This document shows positions 1-6,483 of a stretch of DNA of 11,435 nucleotides, piece by piece. Both the position numbers and the translations under genes were made by a program. Origin of the DNA: JAPHSX01 sp050298555 (GTDB taxonomy: Bacteria; Pseudomonadota; Gammaproteobacteria; Thiohalomonadales; Thiohalomonadaceae). The notes under the pieces were generated by a model. That model saw nothing but the letters and a program-made list of their open reading frames with translations. It searched no databases and was not told the origin of the DNA. The stretch covers positions 1-11,435 of the forward strand of contig JBNKUL010000071.1 of assembly GCA_050298555.1 (NCBI GenBank). Reading direction: 5' to 3'. How positions within the stretch are numbered: the first letter of the stretch is position 1; each line of letters begins with the position of its first letter.

Positions 1-59
1 TGCATGTGTTAAGCATGCAGCCAGCGTTCAATCTGAGCCAGGATCAAACTCTTCAGTTC
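1..59 (-). rRNA. rrs: 16S ribosomal RNA, 5' end only (partial)
   Basis: The reverse complement carries the universal bacterial 16S 5' segment: AGAGTTTGATCCTGGCTCAG, then ATTGAACGCTGGC, and further on AACACATGCA at the window edge. Aligned by eye to E. coli, the mature 5' end falls near base 59. Only about 59 nt are present; the rest of the gene lies beyond the left edge. The stretch after GCTGGC reads TGCATGCTTAAC, where many gammaproteobacteria have a GGCATGCCTAAC-like sequence. This is a small deviation that could help place the organism once the whole gene is seen. Confidence 0.97.
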
Positions 60-193
60 AATCAAAGTAGTTGCTTATGGCAACAAATCTTTTTTGATGA
101 AGAATCCGAACCTAAAACTACTTAGGTTTGGTGTCTCATCACATCTTTGCAAGCAAAGACACGACGGAGCACCCACACAAATTATCTAGCCTA
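60..193 (-). other. rrn operon leader (pre-16S spacer) with hairpins and boxC
   Basis: This is the transcribed leader between boxA and mature 16S, read on the minus strand. It contains a boxC-like element at 167-180 (TTGTGTGGGTGCTC), which resembles the E. coli rrn leader sequence after boxA. Three stem-loops are visible: a 6-bp stem at 145-158 (with a competing outer pairing of 131-136 with 157-162), a 7-bp stem 109-115/122-128, and a 5-bp stem 70-74/80-84 just before 16S. In known rrn operons such leader stems help fold and process pre-16S rRNA. No protein-coding gene is supported here. Confidence 0.75.
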
Positions 194-225
194 ATTGTTA
201 AAGAGCGCTTCACTTCTCAGTGAAG
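194..225 (-). promoter_or_regulatory. rrn antitermination site: boxB-like hairpin followed by boxA
   Basis: On the minus strand a perfect 7-bp hairpin with a GAGA tetraloop (CTTCACT / AGTGAAG, bases 208-225) is followed immediately by CGCTCTTTAACAAT (194-207). The second element matches the rRNA boxA core (GCTCTTTAACA), where NusB/NusE load for rRNA antitermination in E. coli. The hairpin occupies the boxB-like position. Identification of boxA is strong; a specific protein role for the boxB-like hairpin in rrn leaders is less certain. Confidence 0.88.
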
Positions 226-233
226 AGGCCGGC

Positions 234-261
234 ATTTTACCGACATCCAATCCTTTGTCAA
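234..261 (-). promoter_or_regulatory. rrn promoter P2 (sigma-70 type)
   Basis: On the minus strand a perfect -35 TTGACA (256-261) is separated by 16 bp from -10 TAAAAT (234-239). A GC-rich discriminator (GCCGGCC) follows, typical of stringently controlled stable-RNA promoters sensitive to ppGpp/DksA. The start site is expected near base 227, right at the boxB-like hairpin. The second promoter (P1) lies about 150 bp upstream, as in E. coli tandem rrn promoters. Confidence 0.8.
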
Positions 262-387
262 CAACTTATTGCAGATTTCTTTCACGCCGTATCGGCATAA
301 TTCCCTCTGCAACAGCCGGCAAATATTGCCGTCAAATGCGCTTTTCCCTGCGCTTCCCAGCGGGCTGTCCCGCCGAAGAAGCTGCGC

Positions 388-463
388 ATTATACGCACCG
401 AATTCAGTGGTGCAAGAAAAAATTAAAGAAAATATAAAAAAAATTAATAATAGCAAACAAATC
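388..463 (-). promoter_or_regulatory. rrn promoter P1 with AT-rich UP element
   Basis: On the minus strand, -35 TTGCAC (410-415), a 16-bp spacer and a consensus -10 TATAAT (388-393) are followed by a GC-rich discriminator (GCGCAGC). Immediately upstream (about 417-463) is an almost pure A/T block with A- and T-tracts, the layout of an UP element contacted by the RNA polymerase alpha C-terminal domain. The 16-bp spacer and GC-rich discriminator are typical of rRNA P1 promoters. The block reaches the tyrS stop codon, so the promoter is packed directly behind tyrS. Confidence 0.85.
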
Positions 464-481
464 AAATAGTTAGCTTTAAAA

Positions 482-1672
482 CTATTTCATCGTGACCTTG
501 GCAAAGCGTCTTTTACCGACCTGATAGACATTGCTGCTACCAGCGGCGATTTCAAGCTTTGCATCCTCAACGCGCTCACCATCTATCTTCACCGCGCCCT
601 GCTTGATCATGCGCATCGCCTCTGAGGTCGAGGCGACCAGTCCGGCCTCCTTTAAAAGGTTGCCAATGGCAAGTGGTGCGGTCAGTTCTAGCTCGGGGAT
701 ATCGTCCGGCATCGCCCCCTTCTGGAAGCGGGCGATGAAGTTGTCGCGCGCCCTGGCCCCCTCCCCTGCGCCGTGGAAGCGGTCCACCAACTCCTCGCCG
801 AGCAGGAACTTGATATCACGGGGGTTGCGGCCCCCCTCAATCTCCGCCTTAAAGCCCTCGATCTCCGTCATCGGGCGGAAGCTCAGCAACTCGAAGTAGC
901 GCCACATCAGGTCATCGGAGATCGACATCAGCTTACCGAACTGCTCATCGGGCGCTTCATTGATACCTATATAGTTGTTTAGTGACTTGGACATCTTCTG
1001 CACGCCGTCCAGCCCCTCGAGGATAGGCATGGTGAGCACGGTCTGTGGTTTCTGGCCGTGGGCCTCCTGCAGCTGCCGCCCCACCAGCAGGTTGAACTTC
1101 TGGTCGGTACCGCCCAGCTCCACGTCGGCCTTCATCGCTACCGAGTCGTAGCCCTGGATTAGCGGGTAGAGAAATTCGTGAATGGCGATGGGCTGCCCGC
1201 CCGCATAGCGCTTGGAGAAGTCGTCCCGCTCCAGCATGCGCGCCACCGTGTGCTTGGCGGCCAGTTGGATCAGCTCGGCTGAGTCCATCGCGTTCATCCA
1301 GCTAGAGTTGAAGAGTACGGTGGTCTTCTCCCGATCCAGAATCTTGAAGATCTGGTGCTCATAGGTCTGGGCGTTCTCAATCACCGCATCCCGCGTCAGC
1401 GGCGGGCGGGTGGCACTCTTTCCGGTGGGGTCACCGATCATCGCAGTGAAATCCCCGATCAGGAACATTACCTCATGGCCGAGATCCTGAAACTGGCGCA
1501 GCTTATTAATAAGTACGGTGTGGCCGAGATGAAGATCGGGGGCGGTCGGGTCAAAGCCGGCCTTGACTCGCAGTGGACGTCCCTCTTTGAGCTTCGCCAC
1601 CAGCTCCTCTTCAACCAGTACCTCATCGCTACCGCGTTTGATTAGCGCGAGCGCCTCATCAAGCGTTGCCAT
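482..1672 (-). CDS. tyrS: Tyrosyl-tRNA synthetase (TyrZ-type, class Ic)
   Basis: Charges tRNA-Tyr with tyrosine in the cytoplasm. The 396-residue product has the class I HIGH motif as HLGH (residues 48-51), the KMSKS loop at 226-230, the tyrosine-pocket segment around YDSVAMKADVELGGTDQ (about 175-191), and a C-terminal S4-like RNA-binding domain (roughly 335-390). The length and sequence fit the TyrZ subclass found in pseudomonads and relatives rather than the longer E. coli TyrS. I chose the ATG at 1672 because GGAGAGAG (1675-1682) precedes it at good spacing and the protein then begins MATLDEALALIKRG, where relatives begin. An in-frame extension to 1729 adds 19 residues lacking family similarity. 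The gene lies just upstream of the rrn promoters in the same direction, with no convincing terminator between them. Confidence 0.97.
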   Translation of the reverse strand: MATLDEALALIKRGSDEVLVEEELVAKLKEGRPLRVKAGFDPTAPDLHLGHTVLINKLRQFQDLGHEVMFLIGDFTAMIGDPTGKSATRPPLTRDAVIENAQTYEHQIFKILDREKTTVLFNSSWMNAMDSAELIQLAAKHTVARMLERDDFSKRYAGGQPIAIHEFLYPLIQGYDSVAMKADVELGGTDQKFNLLVGRQLQEAHGQKPQTVLTMPILEGLDGVQKMSKSLNNYIGINEAPDEQFGKLMSISDDLMWRYFELLSFRPMTEIEGFKAEIEGGRNPRDIKFLLGEELVDRFHGAGEGARARDNFIARFQKGAMPDDIPELELTAPLAIGNLLKEAGLVASTSEAMRMIKQGAVKIDGERVEDAKLEIAAGSSNVYQVGKRRFAKVTMK

Positions 1673-1674
1673 TA

Positions 1675-1682
1675 CTCTCTCC
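1675..1682 (-). promoter_or_regulatory. tyrS ribosome binding site
   Basis: GGAGAGAG is read on the minus strand; its GGAG core lies 6 nt before the ATG at 1672. It decides the start codon in favour of 1672 over the in-frame upstream start at 1729. Confidence 0.75.
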
Positions 1683-1750
1683 AGACAGGTAAAAAAACCG
1701 CCGTAGGGTACCACAGGCGACCGATTCACTACAGAATGTGACCCGAATCA

Positions 1751-1779
1751 TTGACCCGACGCTCCAGTAACGCTATTTT
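1751..1779 (+). promoter_or_regulatory. Candidate sigma-70 promoter for the M23 peptidase gene
   Basis: TTGACC (1751-1756), a 17-bp spacer and TATTTT (1774-1779) make a good sigma-70 match. The -10 box ends one base before the ATG at 1781, so transcription would begin near 1785-1787, inside the annotated reading frame. Either this promoter is not used, or the protein starts downstream, for example at the in-frame GTG at 1805. Confidence 0.4.
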
Positions 1780-1780
1780 A

Positions 1781-3205
1781 ATGGAAAAATTTCGAGCAAA
1801 TTCCGTGGATTACAGTAACTACTTAAACAAAGATTACAAATCCGACTCAGCCGAAAGGCCGAATCGCAGCCCCCGGATCCGACGCCGCCACCTCCACTTG
1901 TTGGCCGTCAGCTCAATCGTGCTGGGAACGCTCTCCCTGTTCCTCCCCAGCCACGAGGCCGAGGCCACCCGCCAAATCACCCAGCACGCGGAGCAGTCTG
2001 CATCGCCCCAGTCCCAGCTCGATGAGCTTCTCAACCTGCCCTTGGCGCTGCCCTCCCATGGAGAGGCCGATGAACAGGTTGCAGCGGTCGAAAGTGAGAA
2101 GCAGCTTCCCTGGAAGAAAGTAACCGTGGAGACGGGCGACAACATGTCCCTCATCTTCGACCGCCTGCAGCTCAGTCCGCAGCAACTGCTCGCGGTGCTT
2201 GAGGCAGACAAGGGTGAGCACTACCTGCGCCGCCTGCGCCCGAAGCAGACCCTGCAGTTCCAGATCGCAGAGGGCAAGGTAGAGGCCCTGCACTACCAGC
2301 TGAGCAAGACCAAGAGTTTCCACATCAACCGCGCTGATGACGGCGGTTATATCGGACAGGTGGAGGAGAAACCAGTCGAAATCCGCCTTACCCATGCCAG
2401 TGGTGAGATCACCAACTCCCTCTACCAGGCAGGGCAGAAGGCCGGCCTCTCCGACAACCTCATCATGGAACTGGCCAACATCTTTGCCTGGGACGTGGAC
2501 TTCGCCCTCGACATCCGTCGTGGCGACAGCTTCTCACTGCTGTTCGAGGAGCACTACCTCGACGGTGAAAAGCTGCGTGACGGCAAGATCCTGGCTGCCG
2601 AATTCAGCAATCGTGGTGAGAGCTTCCGTGCCGTGTTGTTCACCAACCCCAAGGGTGAAAGCCAGTACTACTCGCCAGATGGTAAGAGCATGCGTAAGGC
2701 ATTCCTGCGCAGCCCGGTCGATTTCCGCCGCATCTCCTCTACCTTCCAGCGTGAGCGCTACCACCCGGTACTGGGTAAGAAGCGCCCACACAAGGGCGTC
2801 GACTATGCGGCGGCCACCGGCACCCCGATCAAGGCAGCTGGCGACGGCAAGGTGATCTTCCGCGGCAAAAAGGGCGGTTACGGTAACGTCGTGATCCTGC
2901 AACACGCCGGCAAGTACACCACCCTGTATGGTCACATGTCGAAGTTCCGCAAGGGAGTCACCACCGGCAGCCGAGTCAAGCAGGGACAAACTATCGGCTA
3001 TGTGGGTAAGAGCGGCCTGGCCACCGGACCGCACCTGCACTACGAGTTCCGCCTCAACGGCGTGCACCGCAACCCGCTGACGGTGAAGTTCCCCGACGCC
3101 CAACCGATTCCGGCCAAGTACAAGAGCGCCTTCAAACAGCAGTCACAGCAACTACTGGCACAGCTCGACCTGCTCAAACGCGTGCAGGTCGCCGCCAACC
3201 AGTAA
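1781..3205 (+). CDS. mepM: M23 family murein DD-endopeptidase, MepM-like, membrane-anchored
   Basis: Predicted zinc endopeptidase that cuts peptide crosslinks in periplasmic peptidoglycan so that new material can be inserted. The 474-residue product has a short basic cytoplasmic tail (RIRRRH before residue 38), one membrane segment (about 38-57), a LysM/OapA-like domain (about 110-185), a linker domain, and a C-terminal LytM/M23 domain. Zinc and catalytic residues are visible: H337xxxD341 in RPHKGVDYA, H385 in YGHM, and HLH at 418-420. E. coli MepM is of similar length (about 440). Three starts are possible: TTG 1751, ATG 1781 and GTG 1805. None has a strong Shine-Dalgarno sequence, and I took the ATG. 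anmK follows after 14 bp, suggesting one peptidoglycan turnover operon. Confidence 0.9.
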   Translation: MEKFRANSVDYSNYLNKDYKSDSAERPNRSPRIRRRHLHLLAVSSIVLGTLSLFLPSHEAEATRQITQHAEQSASPQSQLDELLNLPLALPSHGEADEQVAAVESEKQLPWKKVTVETGDNMSLIFDRLQLSPQQLLAVLEADKGEHYLRRLRPKQTLQFQIAEGKVEALHYQLSKTKSFHINRADDGGYIGQVEEKPVEIRLTHASGEITNSLYQAGQKAGLSDNLIMELANIFAWDVDFALDIRRGDSFSLLFEEHYLDGEKLRDGKILAAEFSNRGESFRAVLFTNPKGESQYYSPDGKSMRKAFLRSPVDFRRISSTFQRERYHPVLGKKRPHKGVDYAAATGTPIKAAGDGKVIFRGKKGGYGNVVILQHAGKYTTLYGHMSKFRKGVTTGSRVKQGQTIGYVGKSGLATGPHLHYEFRLNGVHRNPLTVKFPDAQPIPAKYKSAFKQQSQQLLAQLDLLKRVQVAANQ

Positions 3206-3219
3206 GCCCCACCTCCGCC

Positions 3220-4323
3220 ATGGCTGACTACTATATCGGGCTGATGAGCGGGACCAGCATGGACGCCATGGATGCGGTGCTGGTCGACTTTACCCAAACA
3301 CCTCCGCAACTTGTCGCCACCCACAGCCAGGAGCTGGGCGAGAAGCTGCGCCATGAACTCCTCGCCCTCGCCGTCCCCGGTGACAACGAACTGGATCGCC
3401 TGGCACAGCTCGACGTGCGCATCGGCAGAATCAGTGCCAACCTCACCCTGCAGCTACTGGAGAAGGCGAAGATAAATGCCGCTGAGGTCCAGGCCATCGG
3501 CAGCCACGGCCAAACGATTCGCCATGCCCCCACGGCAGCCATCCCCTACACCATGCAGATTGGCGATCCCAACACCATCGCCCAGCTCACCGGCATCACC
3601 ACGGTGGCCGACTTCCGCCGCCGCGACATGGCCGCCGGGGGGCAGGGCGCGCCGCTGGTACCGGCCTTCCACCAGGCCCTTTTCCACAGCCAGGATAGGC
3701 AACGGGTGATCCTCAATATCGGCGGCATCGCCAATATCACCATCCTTCCCGCCTCCCCTGATAGCGCCGTCAGCGGCTTCGATACCGGACCCGGCAACAT
3801 GCTGATGGACGCCTGGATCCACCTCTACCAGAAGCGCCCCTACGACGACAATGGCGAATGGGCGCGTAGCGGTGCGGTGGACTATGAGCTGCTCAACGAA
3901 CTGCTGACCGATCCCTACTTCGCCATGTCACCGCCCAAGTCCACCGGACGCGAGCAGTACAACCTGCAATGGCTGGAAAAACGGCTACATGGGAAACGTC
4001 CGGCACAGGATGTGATGGCGACCCTGTGTGAGCTGACGGCCGCCAGCATCGCCTACGGGGTGCTGCAGTATGCCGCCGACACCGAGGAGATCTTCGTCTG
4101 CGGCGGCGGCGCCAGCAACGGCTACCTGATGGAGCGTATCGCCGCCTACCTGGGGGGGTGCCGCATCAGCGGCACCGATGAGCTGGGTATCGATCCACAA
4201 TGGGTCGAGTCGATGGCCTTCGCCTGGCTGGCACGCCAGACCCTACAGCGACAACCCGGCAACCTGCCCTCGGTTACCGGCGCAGACAGGACGGTGATCC
4301 TGGGAGGGGTCTACCCGGCCTAA
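3220..4323 (+). CDS. anmK: Anhydro-N-acetylmuramic acid kinase
   Basis: Phosphorylates and hydrolyses 1,6-anhydro-MurNAc, released from peptidoglycan by lytic transglycosylases, to MurNAc-6-phosphate in the cytoplasm (cell-wall recycling). The 367 residues match the usual family length. Visible motifs are the ATP-binding GLMSGTSMDAMDA (residues 7-19), SHGQTIRH, GFDTGPGNMLMDAW starting at residue 186 with the likely catalytic Asp188, and the late glycine-rich GGGASNG. The gene starts 14 bp after the M23 peptidase stop with only a weak ribosome binding site, so translation may depend partly on coupling. Its TAA (4321-4323) overlaps the stop codon of the convergent citrate synthase gene. A run of seven G at 4152-4158 is in frame. 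Confidence 0.96.
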   Translation: MADYYIGLMSGTSMDAMDAVLVDFTQTPPQLVATHSQELGEKLRHELLALAVPGDNELDRLAQLDVRIGRISANLTLQLLEKAKINAAEVQAIGSHGQTIRHAPTAAIPYTMQIGDPNTIAQLTGITTVADFRRRDMAAGGQGAPLVPAFHQALFHSQDRQRVILNIGGIANITILPASPDSAVSGFDTGPGNMLMDAWIHLYQKRPYDDNGEWARSGAVDYELLNELLTDPYFAMSPPKSTGREQYNLQWLEKRLHGKRPAQDVMATLCELTAASIAYGVLQYAADTEEIFVCGGGASNGYLMERIAAYLGGCRISGTDELGIDPQWVESMAFAWLARQTLQRQPGNLPSVTGADRTVILGGVYPA

Positions 4324-5477
4324 CGCTTGTGCAGGTGCACATACTCCCTCAGCGGCTCACCGGTGTACTCCTGCGTAGGGCGGAAGATGCGGTTGTCCGC
4401 CAGCTGCTCACGCCAGTGGGCCAACCAGCCCGCTGAGCGGGAAATAGCGAAGATGGGGGTGAACTGATCGGTACGAATCCCCAGCTCGTTGTAAAGAATA
4501 CCGGAGTAGTAATCGACGTTGGGGAAGATACCCTTCTCTCCCAGGCGCTCTGCGGCCAACTCCTCCAGCACTAACGCCGTCTCGTAGAGTTGTGTATTCG
4601 CCATGCCATGTCGCACCGCCAACTTCTCCAGACTCTTCTGCAGGATGGTGGCGCGTGGGTCTTTTACCGAGTACTCACGGTGGCCGAAACCCCATACCTT
4701 CGCCTTATCCTTCATCTGTCGCTCGAACCAGCTCTTCACATTCTCTGGTCGGCCGATCTGCTGCAGCATCTCCACCACCTTCTCATTGGCGCCGCCATGC
4801 AGCGGCCCGGAGAGGGTACCGATGGCGGAGGCAATCACCCCGTAGGGGCTCGCCAGGGTGGAGCCCGCCACCAGGGCGGCAAAGGTAGAGGCGTTAATGG
4901 TGTGCTCAGCGTGCAACACCAGGCAGCTGTCCATGATCTCCGCGTGCAGTGGATTCGGCTCCTCCCCCTTCAACATGTAGAGGAAGTTCTCCGCCGTGGT
5001 CATGTCGGTGCGGGGTTCAACCGGGTCGTAGCCCTTACGAATGTGCTCCCACATGGCAACGATGACCGGTATGCGGGCGATGATCTTCACCGTCATATTG
5101 TGGATATAGTTGAGGTCTTCACACAGCTCGGAGCCGGTCAGGCACTCGTTGCCGGGATAGAACATCCCCAGGCTGGCCACGGCGGTCTGCAACATCTCCA
5201 TCGGGTGGCCGCTGGTCGGCAGCTTTTTCATGATCTCGCGGATGTTGTACTTCACCCGGCGATTACGCCGCAGCGAGGCATCGAATTGCGCTAACTCGTC
5301 AACCGACGGCAGGCGACCATCGAGCAGCAACATGGTTGTCTCCTCGAAGGTGCTGAATTCGGCCAACTGCTCCACCGGATAGCCGCGGTAGGCGAGGATC
5401 CCCTTTTCACCATCGATGCAGGAGATATTGGAGCGGGTGGCGGGAATGCCCTCAAGCCCCGGCAGATAGTCGCTCAT
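4320..5477 (-). CDS. gltA: Citrate synthase (small, ~385-residue type)
   Basis: Condenses acetyl-CoA and oxaloacetate to citrate at the entry of the TCA cycle. Catalytic residues are visible: H227 in GPLHGGAN, H266 in WGFGHREY and D322 in PNVDYYSG, equivalent to E. coli H264, H305 and D362. The substrate-binding segment HAEHTINAST lies at 189-198. At 385 residues it is shorter than the NADH-regulated hexameric E. coli GltA (427) and resembles the simpler form found in many other bacteria, so NADH inhibition is doubtful. Methylcitrate synthase (PrpC) has a similar length and fold, but no prp gene is nearby and I favour citrate synthase. The gene is apparently monocistronic: its own promoter lies upstream and its stop overlaps that of anmK. 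Confidence 0.88.
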   Translation of the reverse strand: MSDYLPGLEGIPATRSNISCIDGEKGILAYRGYPVEQLAEFSTFEETTMLLLDGRLPSVDELAQFDASLRRNRRVKYNIREIMKKLPTSGHPMEMLQTAVASLGMFYPGNECLTGSELCEDLNYIHNMTVKIIARIPVIVAMWEHIRKGYDPVEPRTDMTTAENFLYMLKGEEPNPLHAEIMDSCLVLHAEHTINASTFAALVAGSTLASPYGVIASAIGTLSGPLHGGANEKVVEMLQQIGRPENVKSWFERQMKDKAKVWGFGHREYSVKDPRATILQKSLEKLAVRHGMANTQLYETALVLEELAAERLGEKGIFPNVDYYSGILYNELGIRTDQFTPIFAISRSAGWLAHWREQLADNRIFRPTQEYTGEPLREYVHLHKR

Positions 5478-5537
5478 GAGTATCGTCTCTCTTTTCTATT
5501 ACCGTATGTGGGCCCCCGAAGCGAAACCCATCACCTT

Positions 5538-5566
5538 CGTATAGAGGCGAGGAGGCCCATGTTCAA
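5538..5566 (-). promoter_or_regulatory. Predicted sigma-70 promoter of the citrate synthase gene
   Basis: On the minus strand, TTGAAC (5561-5566), a 17-bp spacer and TATACG (5538-5543) give a plausible promoter. Its expected start is near 5531, leaving about 55 nt of leader before the ATG at 5477. It begins directly after the terminator of the upstream erpA operon, as expected for an independently transcribed gene. Confidence 0.5.
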
Positions 5567-5569
5567 GCC

Positions 5570-5614
5570 TAAAAACGACAAAGGGCCCGAACGCTTTCGC
5601 GTTCGGGCCCTTTG
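5570..5614 (-). terminator. Rho-independent terminator of the argC-erpA operon
   Basis: A perfect 16-bp inverted repeat (5579-5594 with 5599-5614) is closed by a four-base loop that reads GAAA on the minus strand. On that strand the stem is followed by TCGTTTTT, a U-tract offset by three bases, so it terminates transcription arriving from erpA. On the plus strand there is no T-run after the stem. The erpA stop codon is 24 bases before the stem. Confidence 0.88.
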
Positions 5615-5637
5615 TATAGCGCGGTAGCGTACGGCAG

Positions 5638-5979
5638 CTACGGCGAGAAGGAGGAGCCACAACCGCAGGTGGTGGTGGCGTTGGGGTTGCGAATCACGAA
5701 CTGCGCCCCCTCCAGGTCCTCTTTGTAGTCGATCTCGGCACCCACCATGTACTGGTAGCTCATCGGGTCGATCAGCAGGGTCACACCGTTCTTCTCAACA
5801 GAGGTATCGCCATCGTTAATCGCCTCATCGAAGGTAAAACCGTACTGGAAGCCGGAGCAACCGCCACCGGTCACGTAGACGCGCAGCTTCAGGTTGTCAT
5901 TGCCCTCTTCCTCGATCAGCGACTTCACCTTATTGGCGGCGCTATCGGTAAAGATTAAGGGGCTCTCTGCATCACTCAT
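5638..5979 (-). CDS. erpA: Iron-sulfur cluster insertion protein ErpA (A-type carrier)
   Basis: A-type carrier that delivers Fe-S clusters to target enzymes; in E. coli the isoprenoid enzymes IspG/IspH are essential clients. The 113 residues have the three cluster-ligand cysteines: C41 in GGGCSGF, and C105 and C107 in the C-terminal TCGCGSSF. The sequence, including NLKLRVY and GFTFDEA, is very close to E. coli ErpA (114 residues). GGAG (5987-5990) lies 7 nt before the ATG. A start-stop ATGTAA (5979-5984) overlaps the erpA start codon and could slightly tune initiation. The gene is the last of a minus-strand run with bactofilin, the DUF6776-like gene and argC. A possible IscR-type site lies upstream, and a strong terminator follows. 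Confidence 0.97.
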   Translation of the reverse strand: MSDAESPLIFTDSAANKVKSLIEEEGNDNLKLRVYVTGGGCSGFQYGFTFDEAINDGDTSVEKNGVTLLIDPMSYQYMVGAEIDYKEDLEGAQFVIRNPNATTTCGCGSSFSP

Positions 5980-6026
5980 TACATTTCTCCAAAATCATAA
6001 TAGAGATAGATAGGGTCTAATTGACC

Positions 6027-6051
6027 ATATCCAACCCATTCAGTCAAGATT
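6027..6051 (-). promoter_or_regulatory. Candidate IscR type-1-like operator with -35 box before erpA
   Basis: A 25-bp imperfect palindrome reads CTTGACT (left half) and, after a 4-base A/T-biased centre (GAAT), GGGTTGGATAT (right half) on the minus strand. By eye it agrees at 19 of 25 positions with the type-1 IscR consensus as I remember it. TTGACT (6042-6047) could serve as a -35 box, but no good -10 lies at standard spacing (TCAATT at 17 bp). In E. coli erpA is a known type-1 IscR target. The site overlaps the bactofilin stop codon (6044-6046). Confidence 0.35.
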
Positions 6052-6481
6052 CGTCGTCTTCGGCCATCCCCGGCAAGGCCTGCTCCGGCTCATTCCTGGA
6101 GGGCAGCTGGTAGCCATCCTCCTTGTGTACCAGGCTGCCGTTCACCTCGGAGCCGCGCACCATCTCGATAAACTTGTAGTAGACGTTGCCCACCACACGG
6201 GCCTTCTCCGCCAACTCCACATGCTCGGCGGCATGCACATCGCCCTTAACGCTGCCGTTGAGCACGATATTCGGCACCCGCACCTCGCCCTCGATATGAC
6301 CGCGCTCGCTCAGGCTGAGCACCGAGCCACTATCCACATCGGCAATAACATTACCCTTGATGGTGCCGTCCACATGCAGCCCACCACTAAAGATGATATC
6401 CCCCTGCAGCTCGGAGTTCTGCCCGATCAGGGTATCGATCTTGGTCCCACGGGAGGACCCCTTGTTCTTCTTTCCCAGCAT
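6044..6481 (-). CDS. Bactofilin family (polymer-forming) protein
   Basis: Bactofilins polymerise without nucleotide into stable filaments that scaffold peptidoglycan enzymes and cell-shape or polarity proteins. The 145 residues show the typical plan: a short basic N-terminal tail (LGKKNKGSSRG), a right-handed beta-helix core of short repeated strands with conserved glycines (about 14-118; for example GGLHVDGTIKGNV, GHIEGEV, NGSVKGDV, GSEVNGSL), and a disordered acidic C-terminal tail ending AEDDES. The start codon lies 2 bp after the stop of the DUF6776-like gene, with GAGGAGAAG inside that gene's end as ribosome binding site, so the two are almost certainly co-expressed. Known bactofilins are often encoded near M23 peptidases; here an M23 gene lies about 2.8 kb away on the other strand. 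Its exact role here is inferred. Confidence 0.92.
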   Translation of the reverse strand: MLGKKNKGSSRGTKIDTLIGQNSELQGDIIFSGGLHVDGTIKGNVIADVDSGSVLSLSERGHIEGEVRVPNIVLNGSVKGDVHAAEHVELAEKARVVGNVYYKFIEMVRGSEVNGSLVHKEDGYQLPSRNEPEQALPGMAEDDES

Positions 6482-6483
6482 TG

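Noticed and set aside
195..469. Small open frames on both strands between 16S and tyrS
   Set aside because: They lie within the rrn leader and promoter region, have no ribosome binding sites and no recognisable protein sequence.
464..487. Hairpin at the tyrS stop as an intrinsic terminator
   Set aside because: The stem is only 8 bp and mostly A/T, with no clean U-tract; read-through is more likely.
1673..1729. N-terminal extension of tyrS to an upstream start
   Set aside because: The GGAG ribosome binding site and family start point both favour the ATG at 1672; the extra 19 residues look like untranslated leader.
4590..5294. 234-residue plus-strand frame opposite citrate synthase
   Set aside because: It is antisense to a clear enzyme gene, is rich in His/Leu/Gly from codon shadowing, and has no recognisable motif.
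4320..5477. 2-methylcitrate synthase (PrpC) as the identity of the citrate synthase gene
   Set aside because: No prpB, prpD or acnD-like neighbour is present and the catalytic set fits citrate synthase; it cannot be fully excluded without phylogeny.
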